A DNA stretch of 64,000 bases. It comes from Warburgia ugandensis. Its lineage: Eukaryota > Streptophyta > Magnoliopsida > Canellales > Canellaceae. Position 1 is the first letter of the stretch; each line of letters opens with the position of its first letter. A program made the position numbers and the translations under genes. Below are positions 10,774 through 24,284 of the stretch, piece after piece. The notes under the pieces are model-generated. The model saw nothing but the letters and a program-made list of their open reading frames with translations. It was not told the DNA's origin and did not search any database. The stretch covers positions 69,231,414 to 69,295,413 of the forward strand of contig CP141126.1 in the NCBI GenBank assembly GCA_035236585.1, written 5' to 3'.

Positions 10774-13320
10774 TTATTTCTTTGTGTAACTTGCATTCTT
10801 CACCATGAGGGCATCGATGTGCTTACTACACACATAAATTAATGGATTGATCAAACAAAATATAACCATTAATAATTTATTTTTACCTAAGTGCATGATC
10901 AACTTATTCAATGTACAGTTGGAATTCATCAACATATCACAACACATGAAGATGCGTCTAGTCTCGTTCTTTATAGTCAACAGTCGATACCCAACCACTT
11001 GATAGAGGTTGGCCAACCTTGGGATCATGAATCACCAACCTTGGGATCATGAAATGCAACCAGTTGTAACTTTCTTTGGATTCCAATTGCATCCACTCCT
11101 GATGAGTACTCTATGTGAAACTCTACAATTTCCTCTGCAATATAATATTCGACTATACACCCCTCTAGCTAGCTATGATTTCATACATATCCTTTTAAAA
11201 TTTTCATGTAGCTCTCAAATGGGTATATCCATTGCAAGTAGACTAGCCCACAGGGTTTGACCACATCAATGAAGTGTAGTAATATGTTTACCATGATGTT
11301 AAAGAAGGATGGTGGGAAGACTATCTCAAGCTCACATAATGTTGTCACTAGATGTCCTTGAATTTGTTGTAATTTTGAAACATTCACCACCTTCTTGCAT
11401 AAAGCAATCAAGAAGTAGTAAAATTTTGTAAACTTTGTATGGTAACACAAAACGTATTGCTATAGGCAGGAGTTGTTATATCAATGTATGACAGTTATGA
11501 GACTTCATTCTCAACAATTTCAGCTCTTCCATAGAGACAATGTTTTTAAAGTTTGAAGAGTAGTCGTCTAGGACTTTGAGCTTAGACAGGGTTTTACACA
11601 CTATTCTCCTCTCCTTTCTATCGAGCATGTAATTTGTCTTAGGCAGGTATGTTCCTCGACTACCCCTATCCTGTGGATGCAACCTCCTCTTTAGACCCAT
11701 CTTCATCAGATCCATTCGAGCTGCAAATCCTTTGTTTTCTTAGGATATCAAGCAAGGTACTAGTCAAGCTTTCACACACATTCTTCTCAATGTGCATGAC
11801 ATCAAGAACATGGCATAGATGTAGTGATTTTCAGTATGTAAGCCAAAAGAACATTGATTTCTTCTTTCAACATCTTCTACAATTGCTTTCACCTACACGT
11901 TTACTTGATTTCTTCTTTCACCATAAGACATTAATGTTATCAACTTGCCCCAATACCTGTCACCATGTCAACATCTTTGGAGGTTTCCTTATCTCTACAC
12001 TATCATTAAATTCTACCTTCTTAAAATGATATGCATGATCTCTACACAACCATCTTCTATGCCCAAGGAATGTCACCTACGATTTTTAAGTTATACATCA
12101 CATGTTTTATCACTACAGATAGGACAAGCAAATTATCCTTTCATGGTGCATCCCGACAAATTACTGTATGTAGGGAAGTTGCTTATTGTCTACAATAGTA
12201 TAATTAGGATGAACGACTCTTTCTTGTGTGCTTCATTCCCTGGCTGCTTTGGACCTGATATTAGCATAGTTAACATCATTAACTTCCTCTTCATGCATAG
12301 AAAGGATGGGATGTTGTAACAAACTAATATAAGGGGCCACAACTATCCTTGCTGCTCATAGAACTATGAGGATTAATCCCATCTACAAATAATCCAAGTC
12401 ATAGGTTTCTAAGTTCTTTACCAAAATTAGGTCACTTGAAGTCTATAAGCTTTCATGCTAGGCTATTTACTGGGATGAAAAGCTATCAACTACTTTGTCC
12501 TTGTCATGCTATACTAATTTCTTTGCTATTTTTGTTATACAGAACATTCTTTTGAACCTTGGAATGGGGGAAAGCACCATAGAACCTTTATAGGAAAAAG
12601 TGTAACCATCTTAGTTGATTTTTTTTTTTTAATTTCCATTTTGATTGTCCACAAGTTGGGCATGTAGTTTTATCCTTGTGCTCCTTTCTATATAAAATGT
12701 AAGCATTGGGACATGCATGTATCGTCTCATACTTCAACCCTAATGCAACCAGGGTTTCTTTGCCTCTCATGCAGACTTCACCAATTTATTATCTTTTAGT
12801 AGCATCTTGTCTACTACTTTTAAGACTTTTGTAAAACCTTGATCTGAAAAACTAAATCTTGATTTCACGTTGTGAAGTTCTACCACCATAGACAACTTGG
12901 TATAATCTTTACACTCAGGGTACAATGGCTCATCGGCTTTCTCTAATATTGTAGCATGAAATTGTTCAATGTCATCCTGAAAGTCATCATATGCATCTTG
13001 AAACATCAGTAAAGTTGTACTATCTCCAACACTTCCTACATTGTTTAGATCATATGTTCCTGGCCTTGTCGAGTGCTTATGCGAAAGTTCTTCTCCATGC
13101 CAAATCCAAGGGTGATAGCTTTCATTGATTCCATTGAAGCACAAGTGTTCTCTCAACACCCCTATAGTTACTTTTTTTTCAAGTTTCCACATTTGGAGCA
13201 TGGATAATGCATGCAATTATGATCAATACCTGCCCTAAGTGCAAACACTATGAAATTTTTTATTCTCTCCTCATATTATTTTGATGTTCTTATCACATTT
13301 ATCAAAGCATATTTATCCAT
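10774..13320 (-). pseudogene. TNP2-type CACTA transposase, degenerate
   Basis: A start codon at 13320 opens MDKYAL and the transposase-associated domain with its CxxC (YPCSKCGN), REHLCFNGINESYHPWIWHGEE following after a frameshift at about 13165. Then LGLKYETIHACPNAYILY and CPTCGQSKWK (12740-12620), a Transposase_21-like part (NLxLGLFVDGINPHSSMSSK near 12400), the TNP2 signature LCHVLDVMHIEKNVCES near 11770-11820, and the DUF4218-type region (TLCELEIVFPPSFFNIMV, YPFESYMKILKGYV, 11350-11185). A G-GTAAG splice-donor-like site lies near 10730. Many stops and frameshifts. TNP2 cuts and joins the CACTA termini; this copy cannot. The C-terminal exon is missing. Confidence 0.88.
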
Positions 13321-13739
13321 TATCTCAAGAAATTAAATCTATGTGTGGAGACGTGTTAGACATGAAAAGATGAGGTTAAACATTTTACCAAACACTACGT
13401 ATACAAAATTATAAGTATTTAAAATAACTAAATTACATGCATGCACACATATGGAAATTTTCTATTAACATTGAAAAAAGAAGCAAAATATGATAGATAC
13501 ATTCAAAAGGATATTTAACTTCAAAAAGGAAAGTTTCTAACCATAACCATGTAAAAATTCTTCAAATATGCATATGCATATATATGAGACGAACAAAGAG
13601 ATACTAACCAACAGTCAAAAATCAATATCGACCATGATTATGTGAATGTAGTTCCAATTCACAATTGGGATATAGCCAAATCGATTGAAATCCAACTTAT
13701 ATTTTGTGAATAAATGAAATAGTCAAAAAAACCAAAGTG

Positions 13740-15070
13740 AAAAGATGATGAAATAACTCTTAAAATAAAGTAGTAAATTTAAAGTCAATTGCTATAAGCT
13801 ACTTTATAGCAAATGACTTTAAAAGTTTGCACTTTTAAAGTCAGTTATAGCAAAAAACTTTAAAAAGTAATATATTTTCAGTAAAAATATATGTATTTGA
13901 TATTAGAACTTTACAATATCTTACATAAATACACAATGAAACTAATTTCTTATGCATGATTCTGAGCATTAATTCATGCATTCTTTACACACACACACAC
14001 ACATAACGTGAACAGGAAAATCAAAGTAATTTTTTCAATGACTCCTCATTTATCATCCTTTTATTACATATATCAAATGTCACATATTATTAGATCTTAT
14101 TAATACAATATCATGGTCCAAGAACTAATCTAAAACCATTTCATCAAAATCTAGCCTTCTAGTATTCAAGTGACATCTTAAAGCTGCATGCAACTTCCTC
14201 GGCCAACTTAACGGTACCATTTCTCTTCATCAAACCCTAATTTTGAATGAGAACCAAATTTTTTAATGTTCTCCCTTTCTCCAATAGTAAGGCTTAGAGA
14301 GAGATGTTGTTGTTGTTGAAAATGAAATCATACAATTTTGGTGAAAATCACAATGATCTAACACACTTCTAAACCCCATCATCTGTAGTGATAAAATCCA
14401 CTTGATCTACAAAATGTAAATAGAAAGAGTTGGTAACAAGAAAGCAATGCATGATAAAAAGAGGTTATGGTTTACTTACTATGTTTATCATGCCACCTGT
14501 GAGAAGAAGAACATGAAGAGAGGATGCATGAAGAGATAAGGTGGCTTCAGCATTTTATAGACAAATAAGGACTTTTGAAGATGTTTAGTCCTAAATTACT
14601 TTTAAAGTATAAACTTTTAAACTCATTTGAGTCAAACAACTTTAAAGGCATACACTTTAGTTAGCGCGAAGAGGGGATTTCAAGTGGGAATGGGCTTTTG
14701 AAGTCATTTAGTCCTAAACAACTTCAAAAGTCCACTCCCACATAAAAATCCCCTCTTTGTGACAACTAAAGGGTATACTTTTAAAGTCATTTAGGACTAA
14801 ATGACTTCAAAATTCATTCACTTTTAAATTAATTTATAAATAAATGACTTTAAAAGTATACATTTTTGAAGTCCTTTACTTCAAATGACTTTAAAAGTCT
14901 GTTCCTGAAAAAAAAAAAAAAAAAAACCTCATCCTGCTAGACTAAAGAAGTCATCTTTGTTTAAAGGACTTCTTAAGTAATTAAATTTTAAAGTCATTTT
15001 TCTAAATGAATTGTAAAATATTTATGATGTCGGTGGCTAAAATAATGACTTCTTTATACCAACTTTAAAA
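13740..15070. repeat. CACTA subterminal repeat region
   Basis: Dense, both-orientation copies of a motif close to AATGACTTTAAAAGT (for example 13825-13840, 13850-13862, 14780-14790, 14842-14861, 14886-14898) between the transposase gene and the terminus. Clustered short subterminal repeats of this sort bind the CACTA-encoded proteins in En/Spm. The 20-mer at 14842-14861 recurs exactly at 63137-63156. Confidence 0.75.
14650..14776. repeat. Long hairpin inside the CACTA subterminal region
   Basis: The left arm 14650-14712 and the reverse complement of 14715-14776 agree over about 60 positions with roughly ten mismatches (shared parts: actttagtt, gaagaggggattt, gtggga, cttttgaagt). Almost no loop separates the arms. 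It would fold into a near-continuous stem if transcribed. Confidence 0.75.
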
Positions 15071-15088
15071 GCCTCATGTGTAGTAGTG
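15071..15088 (-). repeat. CACTA terminal inverted repeat (5' end of element)
   Basis: Minus-strand CACTACTACACATGAGGC ends the subterminal repeat region exactly; the next bases (ttaac) lie outside the element. Confidence 0.75.
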
Positions 15089-15849
15089 TTAACAAAAGCA
15101 TGAGAGTTTTGTTTAGTAACCACGAAGAAATCATGAATTCATGTTTAATCCACTAACTAAAAAGACTAGTCATCAATCCCTATAGACAAGGTAAAAACCT
15201 AATAGTGATGTTACTCTCAAATTAGATTAGATTAAGGACATCATATAGTTGTTTTTCTTAAAGATCATTTGATGCAAAATTTTCTGTAGGCAATCCACTT
15301 GAAAGATTTGGGTATTAGATGCAAACCAAGCACCTAGAATTCCCAAAATCACTATGGACATGAAGTTTATTCACTAAGATTAATCAATCACAATAATTAG
15401 TCAAATAATAAGAAGATGGACTTACTACATTTTGGTGGCTACAAATAGCCTATTGACGCTTTAGTAAAGCTTGACGGTTTCTCTTCACTTAATGAGTCTA
15501 ATGATTGCATTACTTGTTAGATAACACATTAAACTAATCTTTTAGTAACGAAAAAGGTGCCTAATCAAAATAGTAAACACATAGCATAGTATTGAATGAT
15601 TTAGGGATAAGCATACTAGTTGGACTAATTGTTTTGTAAACTACCTTGGTTGCATGAGAAAAAGTTAGATCAAAGGAACCATGGTTTAAATAATTTTTAT
15701 GAGAGTTCTTAGATATCAAAGAATATCATACAACAATTTAGAACCCAATTCGAACTTCAAACATCAAGTTAGATCTTAACCACTAATGGTTGATCACTCA
15801 CATTAAGGGGTAAGTTGATGATGAGTTGGATGGATGCCTACACTTGGTA
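15089..15849. other. Intergenic, nothing recognised
   Basis: AT-rich single-copy-looking sequence between the CACTA terminus and an LTR fragment. I see no frame of coding character and no repeat shared with the rest of the window. Confidence 0.5.
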
Positions 15850-16101
15850 CCATTAGATTCTATTCGAAAAATGGAATCCAATGCCTCAAAGAACGCCGAA
15901 AACGGAGTTCGTATGAAGAAGTTACGGCTGTTTAAAGATTAGGGGCATTTTTATAATTTAAATTAAAAACGAAAAAGACAGAAAACACAGGGGGCCGTTT
16001 TGATAATGGCACCCCGTCTTCTTCTTCCTCCAGATTTCTCCAAAAACCCTAGTTTCCAGAGGTTTCTGCCACCGCCATTGGCAACACCGCCATAGCAAGG
16101 C

Positions 16102-16109
16102 TATAAAAA
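16102..16109 (+). promoter_or_regulatory. TATA-like box of the LTR
   Basis: CTATAAAAAG followed within 35 bases by a pyrimidine-rich ccctatctccctcc stretch, the usual layout of a plant LTR promoter. Placed about 250 bp after the preserved LTR start. Confidence 0.45.
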
Positions 16110-18050
16110 GCCCTATCTCCCTCCTCTTCGAATCACGATTTTTTCAGCTATTTGAGGTTGGGGTTTTCGGTAAAAAAATCAGAAAACCCCCACAACGGTT
16201 TTCCCTGCACATTCCGGCTAGGCCCGAGTCAGGTCGGCCATTCCCATCTCTCCACCTCCCCTCTTCTTCCTCTGACCACATCGGAAGTTGGGGTTTTCCC
16301 CTTCTTTGTGGGTTCCGGACAACAGGGGTTTCCGGCAGGTGTAGAGGGAAATGGACCGCCGAAAGAAGGGCACCGTGTTGGGGCTGCCCAAGTAAGCTTT
16401 CTCTCCCTTTCTCTCCATTTTACTTCCCCCAGGCCAGATCCATGCCGGATCTAGTTTTTCCAGCCAGTTTACCTAGCCGGAGAACGTCCCAGCTAGTTTC
16501 ATCCATGCTTCATGTGCGCCTGGGACAGGGTCCCTGGGATAGGTTCTAGGGGTACGACAGTGCATACACTATCCCTAGTGCGACCTTCGAGTGCGCGCGC
16601 GACGTGGGGCATGGGTCTTGGCTCGACTGGGATGCACAGGGTGCCTTGGGAGCTGAGACGTGCCACGCTACACCAAAGGTGCGTCCGTGCAATACCATCC
16701 AGGATGCGCGTCGTAGCGCATCACTTGGGCATGCAGGTGCTTGTACAAATGTGGTCCCTGGCACAGCCTTTGGGCGTGCACGACGTGTAGGCATGGGTCC
16801 TGGTATGACCAGGGCGCGCACACGTCTTGGAAACCATGATGCGTGGACCTAATAAGACTAAAAAATTAGGATCATAGGACCATTTATAGAGTCTAACCAT
16901 TGAAAAGTAGATCCATATCATAGGATCTAGCCTGACAATGAATTAGGCAAGGACCCATAGACCCTAAAAGGCAGATCTAGCTATCTAATTTCTAAATATA
17001 TCGAAATTGATAAGGACTCCTTGTTATCCATTCATATCCAGGAGTTTATAAATGAGACCCAGGGTCGGGTTGAGTGATGAAGGATGCAACTCCAGGAGAC
17101 TTCGAGGTAGGTGTTCTATCGCTACTAGATTTTTTTAAAAGAACCCATGATGTTTTGATGTAGGTGCTCTATCACTACTAGACTTTTAAAAAGAGCCCGT
17201 GATTGTTTTGAATGCATGTTTTAAGTATAAGTTATATGACTTGTTTGGCATGACTTAATTTTATAAATGAATTCAGGATGCTTATGACAAATACATTATG
17301 CATAAATATGTTTTGCAAACAATTGCATATATTGCATGATTTGTGATTATTGAGTTTTGAAAAATTGCATGTCCTTGAGGGTTACCAAAAGATGCTGGAC
17401 TGCCCAAAAGACGCTGGGTAGGCAATTGTGATGGCCAGGCAGTTGTGAGGGACCCAAAGAGGATAGGTTTTGAAAAAGAGGTTTTTGCTTGATTGATCAT
17501 ATATGATTTGGGCTAATAAGCTTGTGGGCACTATGCCAAGAGGTCTGGGGTGGCCTCCCAGCCTCTACCACTATTAGGTGGAAAGGGTACCACACCAAAA
17601 AGGCATGTCCCTGCTTCGACTACATGTGGTACAGGGGGCTACCACTGGTGTCGCGGCACTGGGTCGAAGTGTCATATGCCCCGTGGAGGCTATGACCTTG
17701 TGTCCCTAGGTACTCGGGGACCACAAGGCAGTGAGGTTGTGGTCATAGTGGGCCCTCTGTTTTGAGGATTTACTTGTATTGCATATGGCATGACATGAGG
17801 TTGGTCGACCATACCATATATCTATGAGCTAGATTTAGTTGAGCATCTTATGCATATCATTATGTTTATGATATATATATATGATACTTTCGACTTGGAT
17901 TATGCGATTCTTTAAGTCGTCAGTATTCCAATTCGACAATGGTTTTTAATATCGATATTGAACATGAGTGTTCAAACATGCACATGTTTTAAAGAGCATA
18001 TGATTTTAAACATAGCATGCATTGTAAAACTAGTAGTGATAGACTCCTAC

Positions 18051-18069
18051 TGAGTATAGTGTATACTCA
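18051..18069 (+). other. LTR stem-loop (8 bp arms)
   Basis: TGAGTATA, a 3-base loop, TATACTCA, 397 bp before the LTR end. Same place as the stem-loop at 9937, with different arm sequence but still perfectly paired. Confidence 0.6.
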
Positions 18070-18466
18070 CCCAATCCTTAACAATTTTCAGGAGAGCTCC
18101 ATTCACGAGTAGAAGACGCCTCAGGAAATGTTAGTGCTACGAGCAAGAAAAATCAAAAGGAGACAATTATACATGTAAGTAAACACTCTACCCTTTGGAC
18201 ATGTATTTGTATTTATTTACAGTTGGGCTGTGAGCTATGACTAGATAGACCTGGGAAAAACATTTATGATTTCTGAAGTTTTTCCAAAACTACTTTGGTT
18301 GTTGTGAAAGCAAATGACACTCGGGGTTTTCAAAATGAGTTTAAAACTAAAGATTTTCCGCTACATTGCATTGTTTTTATAAAAATGGTTTTCAAATAGG
18401 GATGCATTCCGCCTTAGGAATTAGATATTGCATTTAAAAATGCATGGGAAAACCCAGGTCGTCACA

Positions 18467-20861
18467 ATTTGAAATGTCAACTAAGGATCCAATCGTTATG
18501 TGTTATCTTCCGAAATAAGTGTTGATTATTTGCTTATGTGAAATCATTGATGAAAGCATGAGAATGTGAATGTATAAGATATGAACTCCCATGGTTTTTG
18601 AGGATTGTGATGATGCATTGAACACGACTATCATTGGAATGTGTTTATGGGATTAAGTATTTCCATTTGGCTTGATTTTCATTATGCTATAAATTGAGAT
18701 TGTATGTGTTCTTATTCATACGATGGTTCTACTATTATGTGGACCCTATATGGTGAGATTTGAATATGGCATGAGTGTGATGGGATATTAGATGACTAGA
18801 GTTAGTTGTGAGAGGGCTATGATATCCTAGGCCACAATGTTAGGAGATTCAAATTGGCCCCTTAACTCTGAATAGGATACCTGCTGATATTATGACATTT
18901 GATTTGGGTGGAGCATTAATATACATGTAAATATTGTAAATAATATCTCTAGATTTATCAATTTTAACCTTGGATCTACTTTAAGTATCACTAATTAAGG
19001 GTTATTTTGCATTTTGCAAGATTAGTATAATTGAAAAAAAGTGCATAATTTTGGTAATCGAATCCCTAAAAAGAGAGCAATTCTTCCATTCAAGCATTAT
19101 CATGGGCCATCCACATTCCAAGAACCAAGAGATTGGGGAGTTCAGAATGCCAAGGGAGTGTCATTATCACATTCAACACTAAGAAGCCCTAGAGTATTAA
19201 CCAACCTTATCTGTATTAAAGGACTTGTTATTATTAAAAGGGAAGGTGATGAACATTTTATGCATGCATGCATACATTACACCACCTTTAAGGAGCTTGT
19301 AAGTGAAGCTAAGGTAGTATACAATGAACCACTTGTGCAGGTACAATTACTCAAAGAGTTGGCCCTACATGAAGACTGCTTCCACTCTGTCTCTCTCTCA
19401 GCAATTTTTCCATGCAAACTAATAGGCAACACTCAAAACCACATTTTTGCATGTGAAATAAATGGAGAAAAATAAGGTTGAAATAATGTGAAGTGAAGAG
19501 GTGCATTTACAGGAAATCAATGGATTGCATTCATCCTCACTTTGATTAAACAATCGTCAAGATTTATCCTAAATTAGTGCTATCCTTGAGGTATCCAATG
19601 CAAAGTGACTTACATGAAAGAATGCTTGGGTGGATCAATAGGAGTGAAGCATGCAAGAGAGATAGAGTGGAAGGCTACTAGTGGAGAAATTTTCAGTGGG
19701 CTGCCTACTAACTTTTGAGTTTCAACATGATTACAAGAGGAGCCAAAAAATGTGTTTTTTTAGAGATGTAGGTGGATCTTGTATAGTGATTGGTAGAGAG
19801 AAAATTGGTGGGTTAAAGAGAGAATAAAGGAAGAAAAAAATATCATTTTCATAGGAGGAAAAGATGCATGTAATCTAAGTCATCCATCCTAGGGTTCTAC
19901 ATGATGTTAAGTATAAAAGAAAGAGATCATGAGTTTCCTTGGTAGCCATGCATAATATTTTGGGTGAAGGAAACAAGTGAAAGGAGAGAGGAAAGTAAGG
20001 AATCGATAGAAAGGAGAGAGGAAGTCTTAAGGGGATAACTTATGAGGGAAACTGGGATATACTTTTGAAATCTAAGAGGAATTTTTGGAAGGACAGTACG
20101 TTGACATGCCATCAACTAAAGAAAATCCCATCCAATGATCATTAAGAATGAAGTATTAGGGCAGCCAAGAAAAGAGAGGCCTTAACACCTTGCCTAAATA
20201 ATCACCACCCTAGGAAAGAAAGAAGAATGATGGTAATAGAAAATTTTAATGTATTTCTTCTAATCTAGAAACTCTTAAAATAAAGAGGACAACTTAAAGG
20301 AGTTTAGATAAAGAGAGGATTAGAGGTCATTCAATTTTAAGGAAGTTAAACTATAGAGGAGGGTTCTTACTTAATTAGGAAATAGAAAAAAAGAAAAAAA
20401 TTTGGACAAAGTGGCCCTTATTTTAGGACACCCATTCCTAGCCCCAGGAGATGAAGCGAGAAACAGGTACATGGTGTATCCCTATCCTCCAACACGAAGC
20501 CCTTAGCTAAGAACCTAGGTGGCTTTATGGATGGATTTGCATGTTTCCTCAACCTTTAATTAAAAATTAGAAATCCATGTATTGCCATAGAAAAGAAAAA
20601 TAATCCTTTTCTCTTCCTTAAGTCCAACTCCATAAAAAGAAATTAGAAAGAAGAGAAAGAATGATGCATGAACTAACTAACATGGATTATGCATGAATTC
20701 TAAAATTAGAAAGTGGGTGTTTGAAACATGAAAGTAGCAAGTGGAAGATAAGGAAACATAGAAAGGGTGTGTGAGTGAAGGGAAGTGTGAATGGAAGATG
20801 AAATAAAATGAGATGAATGCAAATCTAGTATGGAAGGATCCATGTGTGCAACTAAGAAAGT
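18467..20861. other. Intergenic, unresolved AT-rich DNA
   Basis: No recognised gene or element boundary. A 144-codon frame at 19041-19475 has no motif I recognise and no neighbouring coding signal. The purine-rich stretch 19750-20450 resembles the U3 or leader regions of other LTRs here read on the minus strand, so part of this may be old LTR sequence. Confidence 0.4.
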
Positions 20862-22016
<1,155 letters not shown>

Positions 22017-22028
22017 CTCTATTTATAG
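22017..22028 (-). promoter_or_regulatory. TATA-like box, minus-strand LTR promoter candidate
   Basis: Minus-strand CTATAAATAGAG, preceded on that strand by about 330 bp of pyrimidine-rich sequence (22430-22100), the same arrangement as the plus-strand LTR promoter at 25969. Suggests a minus-strand LTR in 20.0-23.1 kb whose limits I cannot place. Confidence 0.4.
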
Positions 22029-23334
22029 ATTTCTAGCACAAGGATTAAGGTGATTAAATGGTTGAGATCAAGTCACTTACTTTGATTTTGAATCAATTAC
22101 TAGATGGGGGATGTGGAATTCAAATATAGGAATGGGAAATAAGAATGGAAAGGAATAAGATGGGAAGGAAAATAAGTAAGAAGAGGAAAGTATAAGGGAT
22201 GAAAGTAATGAATGGGAAAAGGAAAGAAATCGAAAGAAAGACCGAGGAGATAACTTAAGAGGAAAGGAAAGGATGTGAAACCAAATAGAAAAGTGGTTGT
22301 CAGTGGGAAAGGCATCTTTTTTCTAAATAGGAAAGTGGGAGTGGAAATAGGGAGAAAATAAAAAGGGGAAAAAATGGAGAGATAAGAACTAGGTGGGAAA
22401 GGAAATCGGTGGAAGAAAAAGTGAAACAAATTGACAATTGGTGGAGGAATTTAAGCTTTTTCATAATTAGAAAGTCCTAAGGAGGGTGGGTATGGAGTCC
22501 ACATGGGTGTGTATGTGTTTAATGGGAATGTTGGATGAGACTGGGTGGTTTAGATTTTCTTTTTCTTAGGGTTTTGAGTTGACTTTTCAACATAGGAAAG
22601 GTAGCTAGGGTTTCTTTTTCTCTTCACTTCAATTCTAGCCCTTAGATCATATTTACCTTTGCTTGGATGGATGGGATCACTTTATGGCGTGTAAATCCTC
22701 CTTAAACTTCATTTTCTCTTCACTATTGGATTGGATTGCCTGAGGATGAATGGCCTTCATTCTTATAGATCTTTATATGCTCATGTGAACCAATTGTGCT
22801 TCAATACCTTATATGGGTAAGGCTTCCATTCATTGGTTGATATTCTCCCTTTGGTTGAGTACGAGAGAGAAAATAAGTAAAAAGTCTCCATGTGATCACA
22901 TTCTTCTTTTTCTTCTAAGAAGCTTTCATTGTATATGATCCCATTGTATGTGAATTGAACTTCTTCCATACACTTCTTAAGGGAGTGAACAGTATGCATT
23001 TGTGCTTGAAGTGAAACTTTACCACCTTTTCACCCTCATTTGAGTTGGAGTTATAAAGAAGGTTTCTAGCCATTCTGACATGAATAATGACACCCATTGA
23101 TAATTTTGAACCTCCAAAACTTCATTTATGGCATGTGTGACCTATAATGTAGTTTAGAATGTGAAATTGCCCTTTTAGAGGTAAATTTGAAAATTTTTTG
23201 CATTTTTTTATTTGTACTATGGACCTGCAAAATAGTAGAATTAACCCTAATTAGTGATAAATAAGTGATTTCTTGGGCTAAAACCTTCAAATATAGGGAT
23301 ATTAATATTTTTACACCCATCAATTACCCCTGGA

Positions 23335-24284
23335 CTTAGATTTTGCTAGTCCTGCAGCAAAACTATAGAAAAGAAATACAAAAATATAAAAACAAATCCT
23401 AACCACTTTCCCATGTGCTCTCTTCTAGATTTACCATATGCAAAAAGCCTTTAAACCCCTAAGTTGCTCTAGTGGACGAGTTGTAGTCTTGTAAGGGTTT
23501 TTAGAAATGCTACCCATAAATACTTTTTCTTAGAGAATCTTCTTATACTCAACTTATATTAACTCCTAACTTTAGAACACTAATAGAAATGATCAACAAT
23601 CCAAAATCCACCCTAACGCTAAAGATATCCCATTAGTTCATTAAAGCTCAAAGTTTGAGCATGTGAATATGGACAATATGTATTACATATACAATTTTAG
23701 ATCTCCAAGAAAATTATAACCTAAATAACCATCTAAATGTATGCGTTGACTTCAATTCTCATTGGATATACTTGTCACTCAAAAAGAAGTCTCTTAGAAA
23801 GGGGTAAATCTTAGATTTTGCTAGTCCTCCAGCAAAACTATAGAAAAGAAATACAAAAATATAAAAACAAATCCAAACCACTTTCCCATGTGCTCTCTTC
23901 TAGATTTACCATATGCAAAAAGCCTTTAAACCCCTAAGTTGCTCTAGTGGACGAGTTGTAGTCTTGTAAGGGTTTTTAGAAATGCTACCCATAAATACTT
24001 TTTCTTAGAGAATCTTCTTATACTCAACTTATATTAACTCCTAACTTTAGAACACTAATAGAAATGATCAATAATAAAAAATCCACCCTAACGATAAAGA
24101 TATCCCATTATTTCATTAAAGCTCAAAGTTTGAGCATGTGAATATGGACAATATGTATTACATATACAATTTTAGACCTCCAAGAAAATTATAACCTAAA
24201 TAACCATCTAAATGTATGCGTTGACTTCAATTCTCATTGGATATACTTGTCACTCAAAAAGAAGTCTCTTAGAAAGGGGTAAAT
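23335..24284. repeat. 475 bp tandem duplication
   Basis: Copy one 23335-23809 and copy two 23810-24284 are near identical: only about a dozen differences by eye (for example ctgcag/ctccag near the start, and an ataa change near 24072). No coding content. High identity means a recent local duplication compared with the heavy decay of the surrounding elements. Confidence 0.93.

Larger units (their letters stand above)
10356..15088 (-). mobile_element. CACTA (En/Spm) transposon, truncated at its 3' side
   Basis: Reading on the minus strand, the right end at 15088 starts CACTACTACACATGAGGC, a typical CACTA terminal repeat. It is followed by about 1.3 kb of subterminal repeats and then a broken TNP2-type transposase (13320 to about 10774). 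The element stops where the Tekay-like LTR ends (10355); no second CACTA terminus, TNPA gene or 3-base target duplication is visible on the left, so the 3' part is lost or displaced. Confidence 0.8.
15850..18466 (+). mobile_element. Tekay-like LTR, 5'-truncated (2.6 kb)
   Basis: From about 15850 it follows the LTR at 6470: a shared 'ccatta...attcgaaaaatgg' block, then the conserved 'cggagttcgtatgaagaagttacgg' type block (15895-15930). A duplicated 'ccaaaaga(c/t)gctgg' block at 17385-17425 matches one at 9320. It ends ...acccaggtcgtcaca at 18466. The expected TGTAACAACCC start, about 170 bp upstream of the conserved block, is absent. No primer site follows, so it is a solo or 3' LTR remnant. 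The stretch 16000-16850 is distinctly GC-rich and keeps many CpG. Confidence 0.72.

Noticed and set aside
19041..19475. 144-codon frame
   Set aside because: Reasonable length but no recognised motif, no promoter-like context, and surroundings look like old repeat DNA; left as unresolved.
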